From: Rhabdophis nuchalis
Taxonomy: Eukaryota > Chordata > Lepidosauria > Squamata > Natricidae
Reading direction: 5' to 3'
NCBI GenBank assembly: GCA_039707465.1
Contig: CM077644.1
Location: forward strand, 188,170,462 to 188,234,461
DNA: 64,000 bases
Numbering within the stretch: position 1 is the stretch's first letter; the number at the start of each line of letters is the position of its first letter. Made by a program: the position numbers and the translations under genes. A model generated the notes under the pieces. The model did not search any database and was not told where the DNA came from. It worked only from the letters and a program-made list of their open reading frames with translations. Of the stretch, positions 1-62,176 are shown piece after piece.

Positions 1-345
1 TAGGATAGATCACTTAGCACTCATACAAATTTACAACAGACCTCCCCAGAGTTACTTATGATCCAGATTCATATGATTACATTTAGGGCACTTGGTAACT
101 AGTCTCATTTATAGCCATTTGCAGTCTCCTATGGCCGCATGACCATGATTTATAACATTTTTGAAAGAAACTAGTGTTTATTGATTAGCTGGTTTTCAGC
201 GAAAAATGTCCTTGCAGAATCACTTAACAAATGTGGCATTCACTTAATATGTCTAGTCATATAGTGAGCCACTTAAAAATTATAGTAACACAACTTACAA
301 CCTTAATTCCAGGCTCAATTTTGGTCGTAAATTTAGCACTACCTG
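1..345 (-). repeat. TIR-type interspersed repeat relic, family A
   Basis: Decayed copy with phrases such as GACCATGATTTATAAC and ATTTTGGTCGTAAATT that recur in the relics at 26043, 42893, 44447 and 49033. The family has ends like TAGTCCTTGTTTAGC and is likely an old DNA transposon. Class is uncertain. Confidence 0.4.
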
Positions 346-512
346 TACAGGGCCTGTAACAGAGAGGGAAAGGGTAACTTGTATCCTGAGTCAATGTTGT
401 TCCAACCACATATCTGTCAGTTTCATATAGTGATTTTCAGTGAGAAAATCAGTGAAATGTAATATAGGAAAAATATTGTACTTTGTGGATCATTTAGTTA
501 ATGTTGACGTTT

Positions 513-806
513 ATCAATCAATCAATCAAATTTTTATTTATATAACCGCATCCTCTCCCCAAGGGGACTCGGAGCGGTGCACAGGGAAAAATTAAAATAC
601 TATAAAAAATATATACATAAAACAAATACAATGGATAAAAACGAATTAAACCGAAATTGTCCCTGCGCTAAAATCCCCTCAATTTAAATTATACTAAAAA
701 ACCCCTAAAACCCTATCAAAAGACGGAAGACTAACCTAGGCCGGCCAAGCAGAAAAAGTGTGTTTTCAATTTTTGACGGAAGGAGCGGAGGTCCGTGGTT
801 GTTTAA
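513..806 (-). mobile_element. LINE 3' end, same family as the 53 kb element
   Basis: On the minus strand this reads the end of the LINE ORF (KTHFFCLAGLG-like), then a GC-rich 3' tail GTGCACCGCTCCGAGTCC and an AT-rich end. It matches the 3' end of the large LINE at 53-56 kb. 5' truncated. Confidence 0.7.
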
Positions 807-978
807 AAGATGAAATAAAAATTTAAACACAGGATTAAGAGATCCATTATTTGTACTTTGAGAACTTTGTAATAGAGCATGGTAGTTTTAAATTTTGCTG
901 ATTTGTTATTATTTGTCACTTTTACTTATTAAAATTAATTTTGGTGATTGATTTCCCCCCCCCCCCCCCCGCTCCCAG

Positions 979-29480
<28,502 letters not shown>

Positions 29481-31045
29481 AACCATCCTTCCTCACTCCC
29501 AACACGAAGGATTCCCTTCTGTTCACGTATCATATCATATACTTTGGTTTTGAAAGCTTTAAAGGGGTCAGTAACTTACTTTTTCAGAAGACCCAAAATT
29601 GCAAATAGTGACCTCTGCATCCTTCTGTCCTGAATAAGACTGAAGAACAGACCTCAACATTTCTATTACCAAAACCTTGATTACAATGCAACAATCATGA
29701 TTACTATATTGTCTATATAATCTCAATTTTAAATATATATTTTTTAAAAAAGAAAATGTGGTGCTTAAAAAATCATATATGGCACTAAATGGCACAAAGT
29801 GTGAGTTGCTTTTTTCCCCCTATAAGCACTCTAGCATATTGATGATTTTGCTGTAGTTCCTAAATTAAAAATAGAGATTTTATTTATTTTTAATGCAATA
29901 ATATATGGAGAAATTAACAATCTGTGTTAAAAAGGAAAAAGAAAACACTTGCTTTTCTTTGCAATTTTATGAATTTGAACTATTACATGCATTAGGTATT
30001 TTAGAAAAAAAGAACAGAAACAAATAGATTGAAAAAGTTTCCTCTCAGTCTTGTGCCTATTATCCACAAACCATTAAAAAAAAATATCACGTGATCAAAC
30101 GAGCACTGTAATATACTACCCAAGAGCTTTCTTTTCCCTAGACAAGATATTTAAATAATGCATTATCTTAAATAACCACGATCAGAATTTCAACTTTAAA
30201 CTTGGTGCTGATACTCAACGTACACATCATACAAACTAGATTTTTCTATCAGAGAAGACTATTCATGGAAATGATGCACAACCACTGTAACAAAATACCT
30301 GGAATGCTTGTGATATCCTTGGTATTGCAAGCCAACCCGTACTGTATTTCCTTCAGGTAACCTCACTATATCACACAAACCTCATAAACTACAACAAAAG
30401 GTGCTTGATGTATTTGCATTACTGTAGGCAGCTGATTACAAATCATGTCTTCTTAGAAGGGGACATCTCAGATGTTTCATTCTAAGTGGTGGTGGCTTGA
30501 ATTCATCCTGAAATAAACATGGCTGAGCTATTGCAGAATTGTCATATGTGTACACTATTCATGCTGCATGGAAAAAAACACATATTGGAAAATAAGAATG
30601 TTCATTAATGCTGTAGTTATACACAATATGTCTCATTTTATCATAGCCTATTTTATAAGTTACCTTTGTACAATGTGTTGGCATTTAGTTTATTGTGTTT
30701 TTTATTTTTGTTTTAATTTGTCATTTAATAAGTGTATGCCACCATGGTGCTATTAAATAATAACTTGTACTTGTTACAGGTCATATAAAAAAGCCTCACA
30801 TGTGAACCAACACAAAACACATTCCATGCCTGCTTTTTCCTGTTTTTTTAAATCTTTACTGATCAAAAATTACCAGAAGTTATGCTCACTGTTTTGGTTC
30901 ATACTCTGTATTTTTTGTGTATTTTCTTTTATGAAAAAAGAAAACCTTGTAAATTGCATTTTGGAAAAAAAGCAGTATTATTTTGTTGGTCTTTGTATTA
31001 ATACAGCATCAATTTTCCTGAAATAAAACTTATTTTCCGGTAGCT
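29481..31045 (+). other. FBN2: FBN2 3' UTR and probable poly(A) signal
   Basis: AT-rich non-coding stretch after the stop codon with no recognisable repeat. The best poly(A) signal is AATAAA at 31022-31027 with a T/G-rich stretch after it, giving a UTR of about 1.55 kb. An earlier AATAAA near 30512 could serve as an alternative. The end point is an inference from sequence only. Confidence 0.5.
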
Positions 31046-32059
31046 GCATTATTTTCTTTTGATGTGAGGAGATGGTCAATCTTATAACATTAAGAGTGAA
31101 TGATGATGATGTTTTTTCTCTCCTTATTTTCAATTTTGCATAATTTGCACAGGATTATAATTGTTTCCTGGATGGATTATAGCACTTTTCCTGAAACAAA
31201 ACTGAAAAATGTTACAGTGAAAAATGGGGCACCTGGAAAGTATGAAAAAGGGCTCCACTTGTACATTGTGTGTCAAAGTATATTGAGAATCTGAATAATG
31301 AATTCAGTTAATGACTTGGTAATTTTATTTAACAGACTGTTTTAAGTGGTGTCCCTAAATTAATTACTTATGTGATCTAATCTGCACAGGTAGGAAGAGC
31401 AATAATTTCCAGGGCCTGAGACGTCTTTCCCTGCACAGAGGAAAAGGCAGGAGGGGAGCAGAACAGAGTAACTCACAGTGGCCAACTCTTTCTGGGACAG
31501 CTTGCTATGGAACAATTCAACAATTCAATTTAATTTAAAATAATTATTTAAAAAATATTAATCTTTGTCATTCACATTTCATTTTGTTCTTCCTTTTGCA
31601 TACTTTCTTTACCAATTCTATTCCACCACTTCTTAAATATTGTGTAATTCTTGTCCTGTGGCTGGTTATCCTGCAGCAGGTTGACCGTGATGAGTTAGGC
31701 GCAGCAAGTTGGCTATGGTGAGTTGGCCATGGCAAATTGTCCTAAACCCTGAAGGAAGGCCCTCTGCCTGGGTTTGGTCTCAACATGCCTTGGTCCCAGC
31801 AGTTAGTGGCATGGCAGCTCTGGTCCTCCACACATATAGGTCCCACAAGATCATGCCCATATAGAAAGGACTTGAGGATTCCCATCCCATGAGGGCTTCT
31901 TGGTGGCTGTCCTGATGACCCGATTTTTAAGAAGGACCTTAAAAACAGGTTTTTATTCTGAGATCATTCAGGATACCAATGGTCTCCTTACAACACTTCC
32001 GTTTTATTACACAGGATTCTAAACCTCCCTGAACCCTATGAAAAATAGATAGTGTAGAG

Positions 32060-32194
32060 CAGGGGTCTCCAACCTTTGTAACTTTAAGTCTGAAGGACTT
32101 CAGCTCCCAGAATTCTCCAGGCAGCTTTGCTGGCTGGAGAATTCTGGGAGCTGAAGTCCTTCAGACTTAAAGTTGCAAAGGTTGGAGACCCCTG
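32060..32194. mobile_element. Palindromic hAT MITE, 135 bp
   Basis: Almost perfect foldback: CAGGGGTCTCCAACCTTTG at one end, its complement at the other, arms of about 60 bp. Flanked by perfect 8-bp GTGTAGAG at 32052-32059 and 32195-32202. Confidence 0.92.
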
Positions 32195-33014
32195 GTGTAG
32201 AGAGTGCATACTATTTCTGGCAAAGCATTGCTAGACAAGTCATAAAGCTTCTGCTGATACATGTCTATTCTGATAGCTAGCAGAGTCCTAGGCAAAAGGA
32301 TGTGAGTCATGTGGGGCCCTATGTTTATTGTTTAAAAATGGTGATAACAGATTGAAGCTAGCCCTACCTCCTGAACAAAAACATCCTTTGTATTCTGGAG
32401 AAGGAGGCAAGACAGATCAGGCTTCAAGGTCAGCTATCTTCTTGCACCAGTGTTCTCAGTTTGGCAGAGAAATATTTCCTTAATTAGCAGATTTAATGAG
32501 CTTTTCCTGATTAACACTTCCAACATACTTCAAGTTGCTATAAGCTGTTCATTAAGAGCCGCCAAAGTATATTAAATCATAGACATTATTGCTGGAGCTT
32601 TCTAAGTTACACTTTTTAAATATCTGACTTTTTTTTGAGGAGCTTCTAATTTTATTGTTTGGAACAGAATATGATCAAAGATGCAGTGGTCCTGGATAGT
32701 TACAGGAATGCTGCTTTTGTCAAAATGGCTAAGTAGTGTGGCACTGTTGTGATGTGAACGCCCCGCTTTTATGGGTGCATGCAATACAATGCGAGGTCAA
32801 TGGGTGGGCTTGTGTCACAAAGGCCTGATGTGGTTTCCATTTTTTTGACCCTGCACACACTGCCTTCCTCCCAGATGCTGGCTCTGAGAGTAGCCCTGAT
32901 AGAACAAATTGGAGGCGCATACATTGAAAGGCCAATTTGGAAAGAACGGAGGTTTATAAGGAATGATGCAGATGAACTGATCGACAGGATGTAAGGAATC
33001 CATCAGTAGTCTTA

Positions 33015-33436
33015 AGGGGTCCTTGGTGCTCTTTGGTTGTTGCAGATGTTTCATTACTCCAATTAGGTAAGATCATCAGGGCATTGAAGATGTTACCTAG
33101 TTTGGATAATGAAATGTCTGCAAGAAAATGTCTGCAAGAAATGTCTGCAAGAAAATTCTGAGAAGCAACTTAGAATTAAGGAGAAATTTCCTGACAGTAA
33201 GAACAATTAACCTCTGGAACAGCTTGCCTCCAGCAGTTGTGAATGCCCCAACCCTGGAAGTCTTTAAAAAGATGTTAGACAGCCATTTGTCTGAAATGGT
33301 ATAAGGTTCCTGCCCATGCAGGGGGTTGGACTAGAAGACCTACAAGGTCCCTTCCAACTCTGCTATTGTATTGTATTATTGTATTATACTGTAGATCATG
33401 AATCAAAACAACCAAGTCTAAACACCAAGGACCCCA
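33015..33436. repeat. Palindromic repeat split by a CR1 insertion
   Basis: Left end GGGGTCCTTGGTGCT (33016) and right end CACCAAGGACCCC (near 33430) are inverted. The inner left part (ATGTTTCATTACTCCAATTA ... TAATGAAATGTCTGCAAG) folds back. The CR1 tail at 33161-33395 separates the halves. Three AAATGTCTGCAAGAA units lie at the junction. Confidence 0.6.
33161..33395 (+). mobile_element. CR1 LINE 3' end
   Basis: Nearly identical to 18925-19135, ending GCTATTGTATTGTATTATTG. Retains the GATGTTAGACAGCC segment missing from the copy at 17953. 5' truncated. Confidence 0.88.
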
Positions 33437-34818
33437 TATTTTATCCCTGAGCTACATATATTCTTTATTGGATCACTAGTCTTTTCCAGAAATCAGAATG
33501 AGGCAAATCAAAATGATGTTTTAACCCTTGAACTTTCTTCTACTATGACTAGTTTTTTTTCTTTTTCTTTCTTTTTTCGTTTCAACTATCATTTTGCACC
33601 AGTGAGACTAAAACCAATTTCATTGTATTTATTTTGTACGACAATAAAGACTATACTACTACTACTCCCCCAATCTATTCTTCTCACTGGGGCCCAATTG
33701 CAAGAAACACTCTAATTTTTTTGGGGGGGGGATACTACCCCCCCTCTTTCTCCTTTCCCGGTGTAGCATTTTAGCTACATGTTAAAAAGATGCTTCCACT
33801 TTCAGTGCAGTTACTCTGGCAAATGACAATGGAATTTTGTAGAGCCCACGGACCAGGCTGGCAGGGTTCAGATCACCTGCAGCATTCCAGGTAAATAGAA
33901 AGCTAGTGAGAATGACCTTACTTTTAAGAATTAAACCCAGATTTCAATCACACCTGTTGTGCATTTATGTTGTTCTTTATACCTATTCTTATTGCATTGA
34001 GTAAGCCTGAATGTTTTCCTTTGCAGGTGAAAGTGCAGCAAATTGATTATAATTATCATATCTGTAGCATACTGTATGGTGGCTAAGAATTATGGGAAAT
34101 GTAGGCCAAACTAGGTGGAAGTATATTCTTTATATTCAGTTCAGTTTTCAAATTGTACCTGTTAATGCATAGAATCAGGTTCTACTTCATTCTTTTCTTC
34201 TTCAAAGACTTAAAATAGTTGGCTGCACTTGGCCCTACCTTTATTTAAATGGGTGCCTCCTTTGCTTTTGAAAACATCACAAGGAGTTTGAAAAAATGCT
34301 GGCTGGAATTTAAGGGCAAAGGGCAAAGAATCACCTGCATTTCTCAGCAAATTCTGGAGAAGGTAGGATGAGCAATGCAAAGTTATCTACACTGCAAATA
34401 ATCTTGAAAGTTCTGTTCTGAAAGAATGGTTGCTTTGTTTGGATTAAATATTTAATAGTTATTAATATTAGTTCAATGACCCTTCTCTCCAGTGCTTAAT
34501 CGAAAGACACTGGCAGAAACTCCTCTTATATGACCTCAGATCTTTTTTAGTCTGAATTTGTATACATTGATAATTTTACTTCAATTGTAGCTCTTGGTTG
34601 ATTAAACATACATATAGGTTCAGGAAGACTTCTAGAACAAAAGAAACCGTAGAAACCGTTGCCGTAGAAATTGAGATATAGGGAAATTGTCACATTTTAA
34701 ATGTCTATATTTCAATGTATGTTTTGCTGAAAGCACAACAAAAGTAATTTTTACCTGCTCTATAGAATTAGAATTAACAAAGATTTTCCTGAATATTGTA
34801 TAGTAGTGCTGGAACCTA

Positions 34819-34844
34819 ACACACGCACACACACACACACACAA
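34819..34844. repeat. AC dinucleotide repeat
   Basis: ACACACGCACACACACACAC, a simple microsatellite. Confidence 0.8.
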
Positions 34845-35468
34845 ATTATTCAGTGTATGGAGGGTACAAAATGTGACAACCACAGCAGTCATTTTTGCTC
34901 AGTGTCTATAGTTTGATATTAAAATCGAATTAAGCAGGGTTTGTAGGATTTTTCTTTGACCACAAGATGGCATTTGACAACTTTCATAAGACAGTGTTCT
35001 CAATTTCTGTTTCCCGGTTGACATACTATCTGGTTCATTTCAAACTTGACATACTATCTGGTTCAATTCAACTGGCCTCTTCAGACAGGAATGAAGAGGC
35101 CTGTTGATAGACGCTTCTAGCAACCTTGCTGAGAGGAAAAACAAATTGGAGGAGAGATAAAAAGGACTTTTCCTATCATTCTTCAGAAATATTTTCACTC
35201 CAATTCTGCAAAAAAAAGAAGACGACAATAAAATATTGAACATTTTTTAAAAACCCAACAACCCCAAATTAGCAAGCTTATATAGCCCAGGTAGCAAGTT
35301 CATACCTGCTACTTTTTCCTGGAGGAAATTAAATGGAATGGAAGGCTAGTTTGTGAGCCTACATTCCACTCCAATATAAGCCTAGCTTCCTCCAAAGGGA
35401 AGTCTAAGTTTGAACCAGAACATTGGAGTTCAGTGGTGACTACTATCTTTCTCTCTTTTATTCTAAGG

Positions 35469-35610
35469 CAGGGGTCTCAAACTCAATTTACCTGGGGGCC
35501 ACTGGAGGCAGAGTCTGGGTGAGTCTGGGCCGCATAAGGGATTCACTCCCCCTGCGGGCCGCACTAATATTATACTTTCATATCACGGTGGGGGCCACAA
35601 GATACCCCTG
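35469..35610. mobile_element. hAT MITE
   Basis: 142 bp; ends CAGGGGTCTCAAACTCA and AGATACCCCTG; flanks TTCTAAGG and ATCTAAGG agree at 7 of 8. Confidence 0.78.
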
Positions 35611-35837
35611 ATCTAAGGCAAGCTACTAGATGAGGACTAGCAAGGTCTACCACTCATTCACTCTGGTATACATAGTGTGGTTATCCAGCCCAATCTGTAA
35701 CGCATCGCTCACATACACCTTCTCCCTTCCTGAGGGATAATTGCCACGCTCTAGTGCTCACATTTTGGATGAACAAACCAGCCCTACAGTGATTTCAGGG
35801 CATGCTACTCATAGGATGACCTTCTATCTCTCTAGAT

Positions 35838-35972
35838 CAGAGGTTCCCAAACTTGGCAACTTTAGTGCTTGTGGACTTCAACTCCCAGAAATCTCTAGCC
35901 AGCAGAGATGGCTGGAGATTTCTGCGAGTTGAAGTCCACAAGTCTTAAAGTTGCCATGTTTGGGAACCTCTG
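35838..35972. mobile_element. Palindromic hAT MITE, 135 bp
   Basis: Foldback with ends CAGAGGTTCCCAAACTTGG and its complement; flanked by perfect CTCTAGAT at 35830-35837 and 35973-35980. Confidence 0.92.
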
Positions 35973-36706
35973 CTCTAGATTGCAGTGAATGCTGTCATTC
36001 GGGGCCACAGGCAGAGTCAGGGAAATGAAGTGCCTGTTGAAGATTCAAATTCCATGACGCATCATACCTTCATGATCTATGGGCCACAAAGACATAGCGA
36101 ATCAAAGTACATATACAGAGCAAATTTTAATTTTTAAAAAAAAATCTTGCCTTTGTTACTTTTATAGCTCAAGGTAGTGAACATAGCCAACACATTTTCC
36201 TTCTATTTTCCCCACAGAAATAACCCTGTGAGACACGTTGGGCTGAGGGAGAATGACTGGCTTAGTCACCCAACTGCCTTTCATGCCAAAGGTGGGGCTA
36301 ACCTTATACTGGCTATCTGCCTGCTACAAGAGGAGGCTAATGTGAGGTTATTTCCTCTTGCCTCTTCTCAGCAATGTGGGACATGGAATGTAGTTAGCTC
36401 AGTGCTAGGTGCTGCCTTTCCTTATAATGCATGTTCTGCTACAGTTAAAAACCTGCTTCACTAATTATTGCTTTGAGTAAGATTCTTCCCCTCAGGAATG
36501 ATCACAAGTCCACAGAGAAAGCTTCAGCCTCCAACAAGATGCAGGTGGTTATTAGTCAACGTTGCTAAGCAAGTGAAAGAATAAAATAAATAGCTTATTT
36601 TTTTCCCTGAGGCCCAGCTTAGTATTTGGATAGGAGGATTTGCAATTTTAGATTCAGAGCTCATTGTTGAATTTGCAAAAATATCTTATCATGAAATCTG
36701 TTAAAC

Positions 36707-36828
36707 CAGGGATGTCAAACTCATGGCCTGCAGCCCAGATGCATCACACACTGGCCATGCCCACCTGTTTTAGCGAAGGGTGAAAAAGTCGTGATATGTT
36801 AAGTGCCGTTGCGAATTTGACACCCCCG
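36707..36828. mobile_element. hAT MITE
   Basis: 122 bp; ends CAGGGATGTCAAACTC and AATTTGACACCCCCG; flanked by perfect TGTTAAAC at 36699-36706 and 36829-36836. Confidence 0.85.
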
Positions 36829-37756
36829 TGTTAAACCATACACTAACCAGACTAGAGCTGAAAAGGTAATTATTGATAATTCTGCATAGATTTGTGAATC
36901 ACTGAAGTATTTTGTTGAACTCCTCATGGGTTAAAACTAAGTGCAGAATTCTTTTGCATCTTAATGAATAGAACTGGGTTTTGGAGAACCGTAAACTAAT
37001 CAGCTGAAGAAAATGACAATGGGAGAAAAGCAGACTGGAAAGTTTATTTTTAACGATCTCACAAAGAAAAAAAAGTGAATACAAAAAATGAATGTAAAGA
37101 AGTATTGCAATAATACAATAAAATATGATTACGGGTCAGCTGAATTTTTAAAAAGCGTTAAACTTTTATAGGAACTGCATAATTAACCACCAGTTCCAAC
37201 TTAGTGATGCTGAGCATGAAGCTGAAGAAGGGAGTGGTTTCAAGGCAACACACACTAAGACAAGCCAGGAGTGCTGGTCGGTTCTATCTCAAGGGACTGT
37301 GGCCCTCCAATGGAAGAGTAGCAGAGCTCCAAATGAGGTCAGGGAAGAGGATTTTTAAATGCAATTAAATAAAATTGAAGGATGCAAGTGCAGCAATGAC
37401 TGGAAAAATATTTTCCTGGGACTGGAAATGTGCTTCTTTATAGGCTTGTAAATAAAGCAATTGTGATGGCTCTAGAAGTCTTAAGTGCTTTTTATTCCCA
37501 TTTTTGTGTGTGGATAGTTATTTTGAATTCGTTAACTATTGGCACTCATCCATAATGTTGGCAACCCATGTATCAGTAAAATTATGCCCCTCCCCCCCTG
37601 AAAAAGTGCCTCAATTTCTAGATATTGTAAAACTGCGACTGTTTGCCTGTATTGAAAAAGGAATATTCCACATATATACACTGGAATATGGAACATTATG
37701 TTCTTTTTGGCTTCTGAGATAAATGAGGATTCTGCTGCTGATGTGGGGGCAGGACA

Positions 37757-37825
37757 CAGCCTGGGAGAGAGAGAGGGGAGGAGGGAGGGGGAGACAGAGA
37801 GAGAGAGAGACAGACAGACAGACAC
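37757..37825. repeat. GA-rich simple sequence
   Basis: GAGAGAGAGGGGAGGAGG then GAGAGAGACAGACAGACAG; purine-rich low-complexity block. Confidence 0.8.
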
Positions 37826-37935
37826 CATCTGTGGCCTGGGAAGAATGACACAATAATCTTTGGATGGGGCTAGATATTTCTGAACTTAAACATACAAGTT
37901 TCAAATTTAAGAATGAAGTCATTAACTAACGAATC

Positions 37936-37961
37936 GTTAACTAATTCATGAATTAGTTAAC
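37936..37961. repeat. Perfect 26-bp palindrome
   Basis: The half-site GTTAACTAATTCA is followed directly by its exact reverse complement, with no spacer. It lies about 280 bp beyond the proposed SLC12A2 poly(A) site. Confidence 0.85.
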
Positions 37962-38224
37962 AGGCAAAAAAACCTGCATTTTTTTCTTATCTCCGACAAG
38001 CAAGACTGCTTGGCCTAGGCTAATTCTGCCAAGTATCTGGCCAAGAGATCGAAGTTCTCTTATCTGGAGACGACAGAAAGAGTGTCAATGGTGCTTGAAA
38101 TATTAAACCTGCAATAACCAAAACAGATGACATGGAAGGAAAATGGTCAGAACTCCACCGGGGTGGATGTGGGAAGTGCAGGGGAAACACATCAATAAAA
38201 ATGAAATGCTTTAGACAAAAAGTA

Positions 38225-40616
38225 TTTAATTCACTTCCATTTATTGCAGTGATCCTTCAGTATAGTGTAGTAGCTGCAATACTCCATGTTGTTAAAACAT
38301 TAGAAAAGTCATAACTGTTGGATAACAGTTACAATACATTATCAAAATATGACATAACATTTTTGGACTGTGGATAGTACCAACCAAAGCTCAAGCTTTA
38401 AATTAAGACCGTAGTTCATTTTTAAATAAACAAAATAGCATATAAAATAATTGTGTAAAAAGGAAAGACAAACATAATGAAAATAATAAATAATCAATTT
38501 CTTCAACTATTTTCTAAACACTTCCAAATTTCACAAAATAAATTTATAAAAATGATATTGCTGAGTGTCAATGGAAAACTATTTCAAGTTATTGATTGAA
38601 ACTTAAAAAGCATCCAAAACAAATTTAAATGTGTGGTAAATAGAAACTGGAATGGCTAAATTTGCTAACATGTTAATAGTCTATATTACCTGGAGAGCTT
38701 TAATAATGTTATCATCAGGATTTGGCATTTGGAATTTCTAATATTGGAAATTCTCATTGGATAAAGAACTTTTAAGTCACAGACTACATTTGGTACCCAT
38801 CAATAGATCCAAATGTTAAAAATAATTATTTCAGCCACCACACACAGACAGAAATGCAATTCCTTTCTTTTGCACACCACAAATAATGGCTGCCCTGAAT
38901 GGGCCAAACTACTACATGTCCAAGTGCATTTCTTCCGGATGGTGACACTGTTTTCTATCCTATTCTAAGTCTGCACTTAACAAAACAAGGGAAAGGAAAG
39001 GAAATTCAGTCTCACTGAGTAATTTTACAACTTCTCTCATCACAGCAACAATCAACCAATCTGGTAGTAATCAATACTCTATTTGCAATGTGATTTTTTT
39101 TAAAAAGTAACAATAAACTATTATAAACTTCCAATTTCCCTTAAAAATATATCCTGGCAATGAATTACTCTATGTGGCAGCCAACGTGTATTGCACTTCT
39201 GGAAAAAAAACCAATCAGCATTAGAGCAGTAGGTTACTGAAGGTAATTACAATATGCAAGAATCCTGTTGTCCATTAACCAGATCTTCCAAAACAATTAT
39301 TTGTTCACAGATTTTGATCTCACTTAGCAAGAAAGCTGTGTTTTTATATGCTATGTGTTCACTTACAAACTCTGAAATTATAGATCTTTGATCTAATATG
39401 GCGCTCTGTATTAAAGCCAAAAGTTGAAACATATTTTTAGGCAATCTACAGGTAACAGGTATAAGCATTTTTACTATTTATTGGATAAAGCCTCAAGAGA
39501 TTCTTCAGGAAGCAGTTCATAGAATAAAAAAATATAAAGCAATTGAAATATATACCCATCCATAAACAGAGGGCACACAAATGGGCAGTTCTGGAATACA
39601 CCATTTTCTTATCAAATTAAAAAGCTCAAGAGAACCAAACCTGAGTGTTTAGCAAGAGTTTTAGCAGATTTTAAATAAACTGCCTTGGATGCCCTGGACA
39701 AAACATGGTCCCACAGAACTATTCTTTATCCATATGGTCCCCCCAAAAGGGCACACACAGTATCAGTCCCAACACCGATGGCATCCTGTGACAAAAGCAC
39801 CCTTTGACAACGGAGTTGCACAATATAATCTGGTTGGTTAATCTTCTGCCATAGGAGCCCAAGGAAAACATAGGACGGGATGGAATTGGAGAACATCAGT
39901 AGTTCCCCATTAAGTACATCTTTCAGTAGTAAAAATTGAACATTACAAAGTCCTCAATGCTAACTGCATGAATTTGACTTTATTATCATAGCCAAGTCAT
40001 CCCACTTACCTTAGGTCTAACCAGTCCCTTAAACAGATACATACACGGACCACAGACATACAACCCCCTTGTTCCAAACAATAAGAAACATACAACAGTC
40101 CAAACTAATACCTTCATGGAAGACCAGAATGCAGCATCTTTATTATTATAAGATGGAAGAGTCTAGAAACTAGAGGAAGTCTGATCTAAAGTTTTAACCA
40201 ATGGCAGACTGACTTTATAAATTTACAAAACGATATATGGATGAAATTTGGTTAACTTCAGAAGGCACCTCAAGGCTAAAAGGTTTTTATAAATCTATAA
40301 CCCTTTCATTGATCAAAAATAAACACTTTTATTGCTGCCTTTCAAGTAGCAAAGAAAAACCTGTTTATTTATTCTTTACTAAGGAATCCTCCCCCATTTA
40401 GCAAGATTAAATTACAGAAGAATTAGAAAAAAATGGAACTTCCACAACTTTAGGAGTATAGTGACTTTCCTTATGTGCTTTTGAGTCAGGGGAATAGTGA
40501 AAAAGTTATCACTTTCTGCCTCTGTGTGAGGTTAATATTTTAATCGAACGTTCCAGTCCCTTTCCTCTAGGCACTGAAGTACCATTTCTTCCCCGTTGCA
40601 TCTTGCACAGAAGAGT
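38225..40616 (-). other. SLC12A2: SLC12A2 3' UTR (probable extent)
   Basis: AT-rich, repeat-free stretch after the stop. On the minus strand AATAAA occurs at 38245-38240, which would give a 3' UTR of about 2.4 kb, in keeping with the long NKCC1 transcripts. Other AATAAA copies on this strand (near 39475) could give shorter forms. The end is inferred, not shown. Confidence 0.45.
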
Positions 40617-61721
<21,105 letters not shown>

Positions 61722-62092
61722 CTATAACAATCTTAATTTCAAAAAAACATAACTGAATGTTATACTCTTGCTTCTACTTATCAGGGAAGTCACATCCCAA
61801 CACGACTCAAGAGTTTAAGATATTAAGATAAATTATCTTAGTATTTCATTAAGAAAAAATAAATAAACGACATATGCAGTATCACTAGCAATTTACTTGA
61901 TCCTAAAATGTATTTTTATAATCAAATGCAGTATCTTATGGAGGCATAATAGGTTGTCTTCAGACAAGTTCCAAAAATAATCAGATATGCAATTTTTTCA
62001 AATTTAAGGTTCCCTTTATATATTTTTTAATAGGAATAAATGAGGGAATGGGGATTCTTCACATTTTAATATAAAGGATAGTTACCATAAAT

Positions 62093-62176
62093 CAGGGATG
62101 TCCAAACTTGGGAACTTTAAGACTTGTGGACTTCAACTCCCAGAAGTCTTAAAGTTCCCAAGTTTGGACATCCCTG
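62093..62176. mobile_element. Palindromic hAT MITE, 84 bp
   Basis: Foldback CAGGGATGTCCAAACTTGGG with its complement; perfect CCATAAAT flanks at 62085-62092 and 62177-62184. Near identical arms but shorter than the 135-bp members. Confidence 0.9.

Larger units (their letters stand above)
31046..38224. other. Intergenic region between two convergent genes
   Basis: About 7.2 kb with no coding signal. It holds hAT elements at 32060, 35469, 35838 and 36707, a CR1 tail at 33161 nested in a palindromic repeat, an AC run at 34820, a GA-rich run at 37757, and a 26-bp palindrome at 37936. The rest shows nothing recognisable. Confidence 0.7.
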
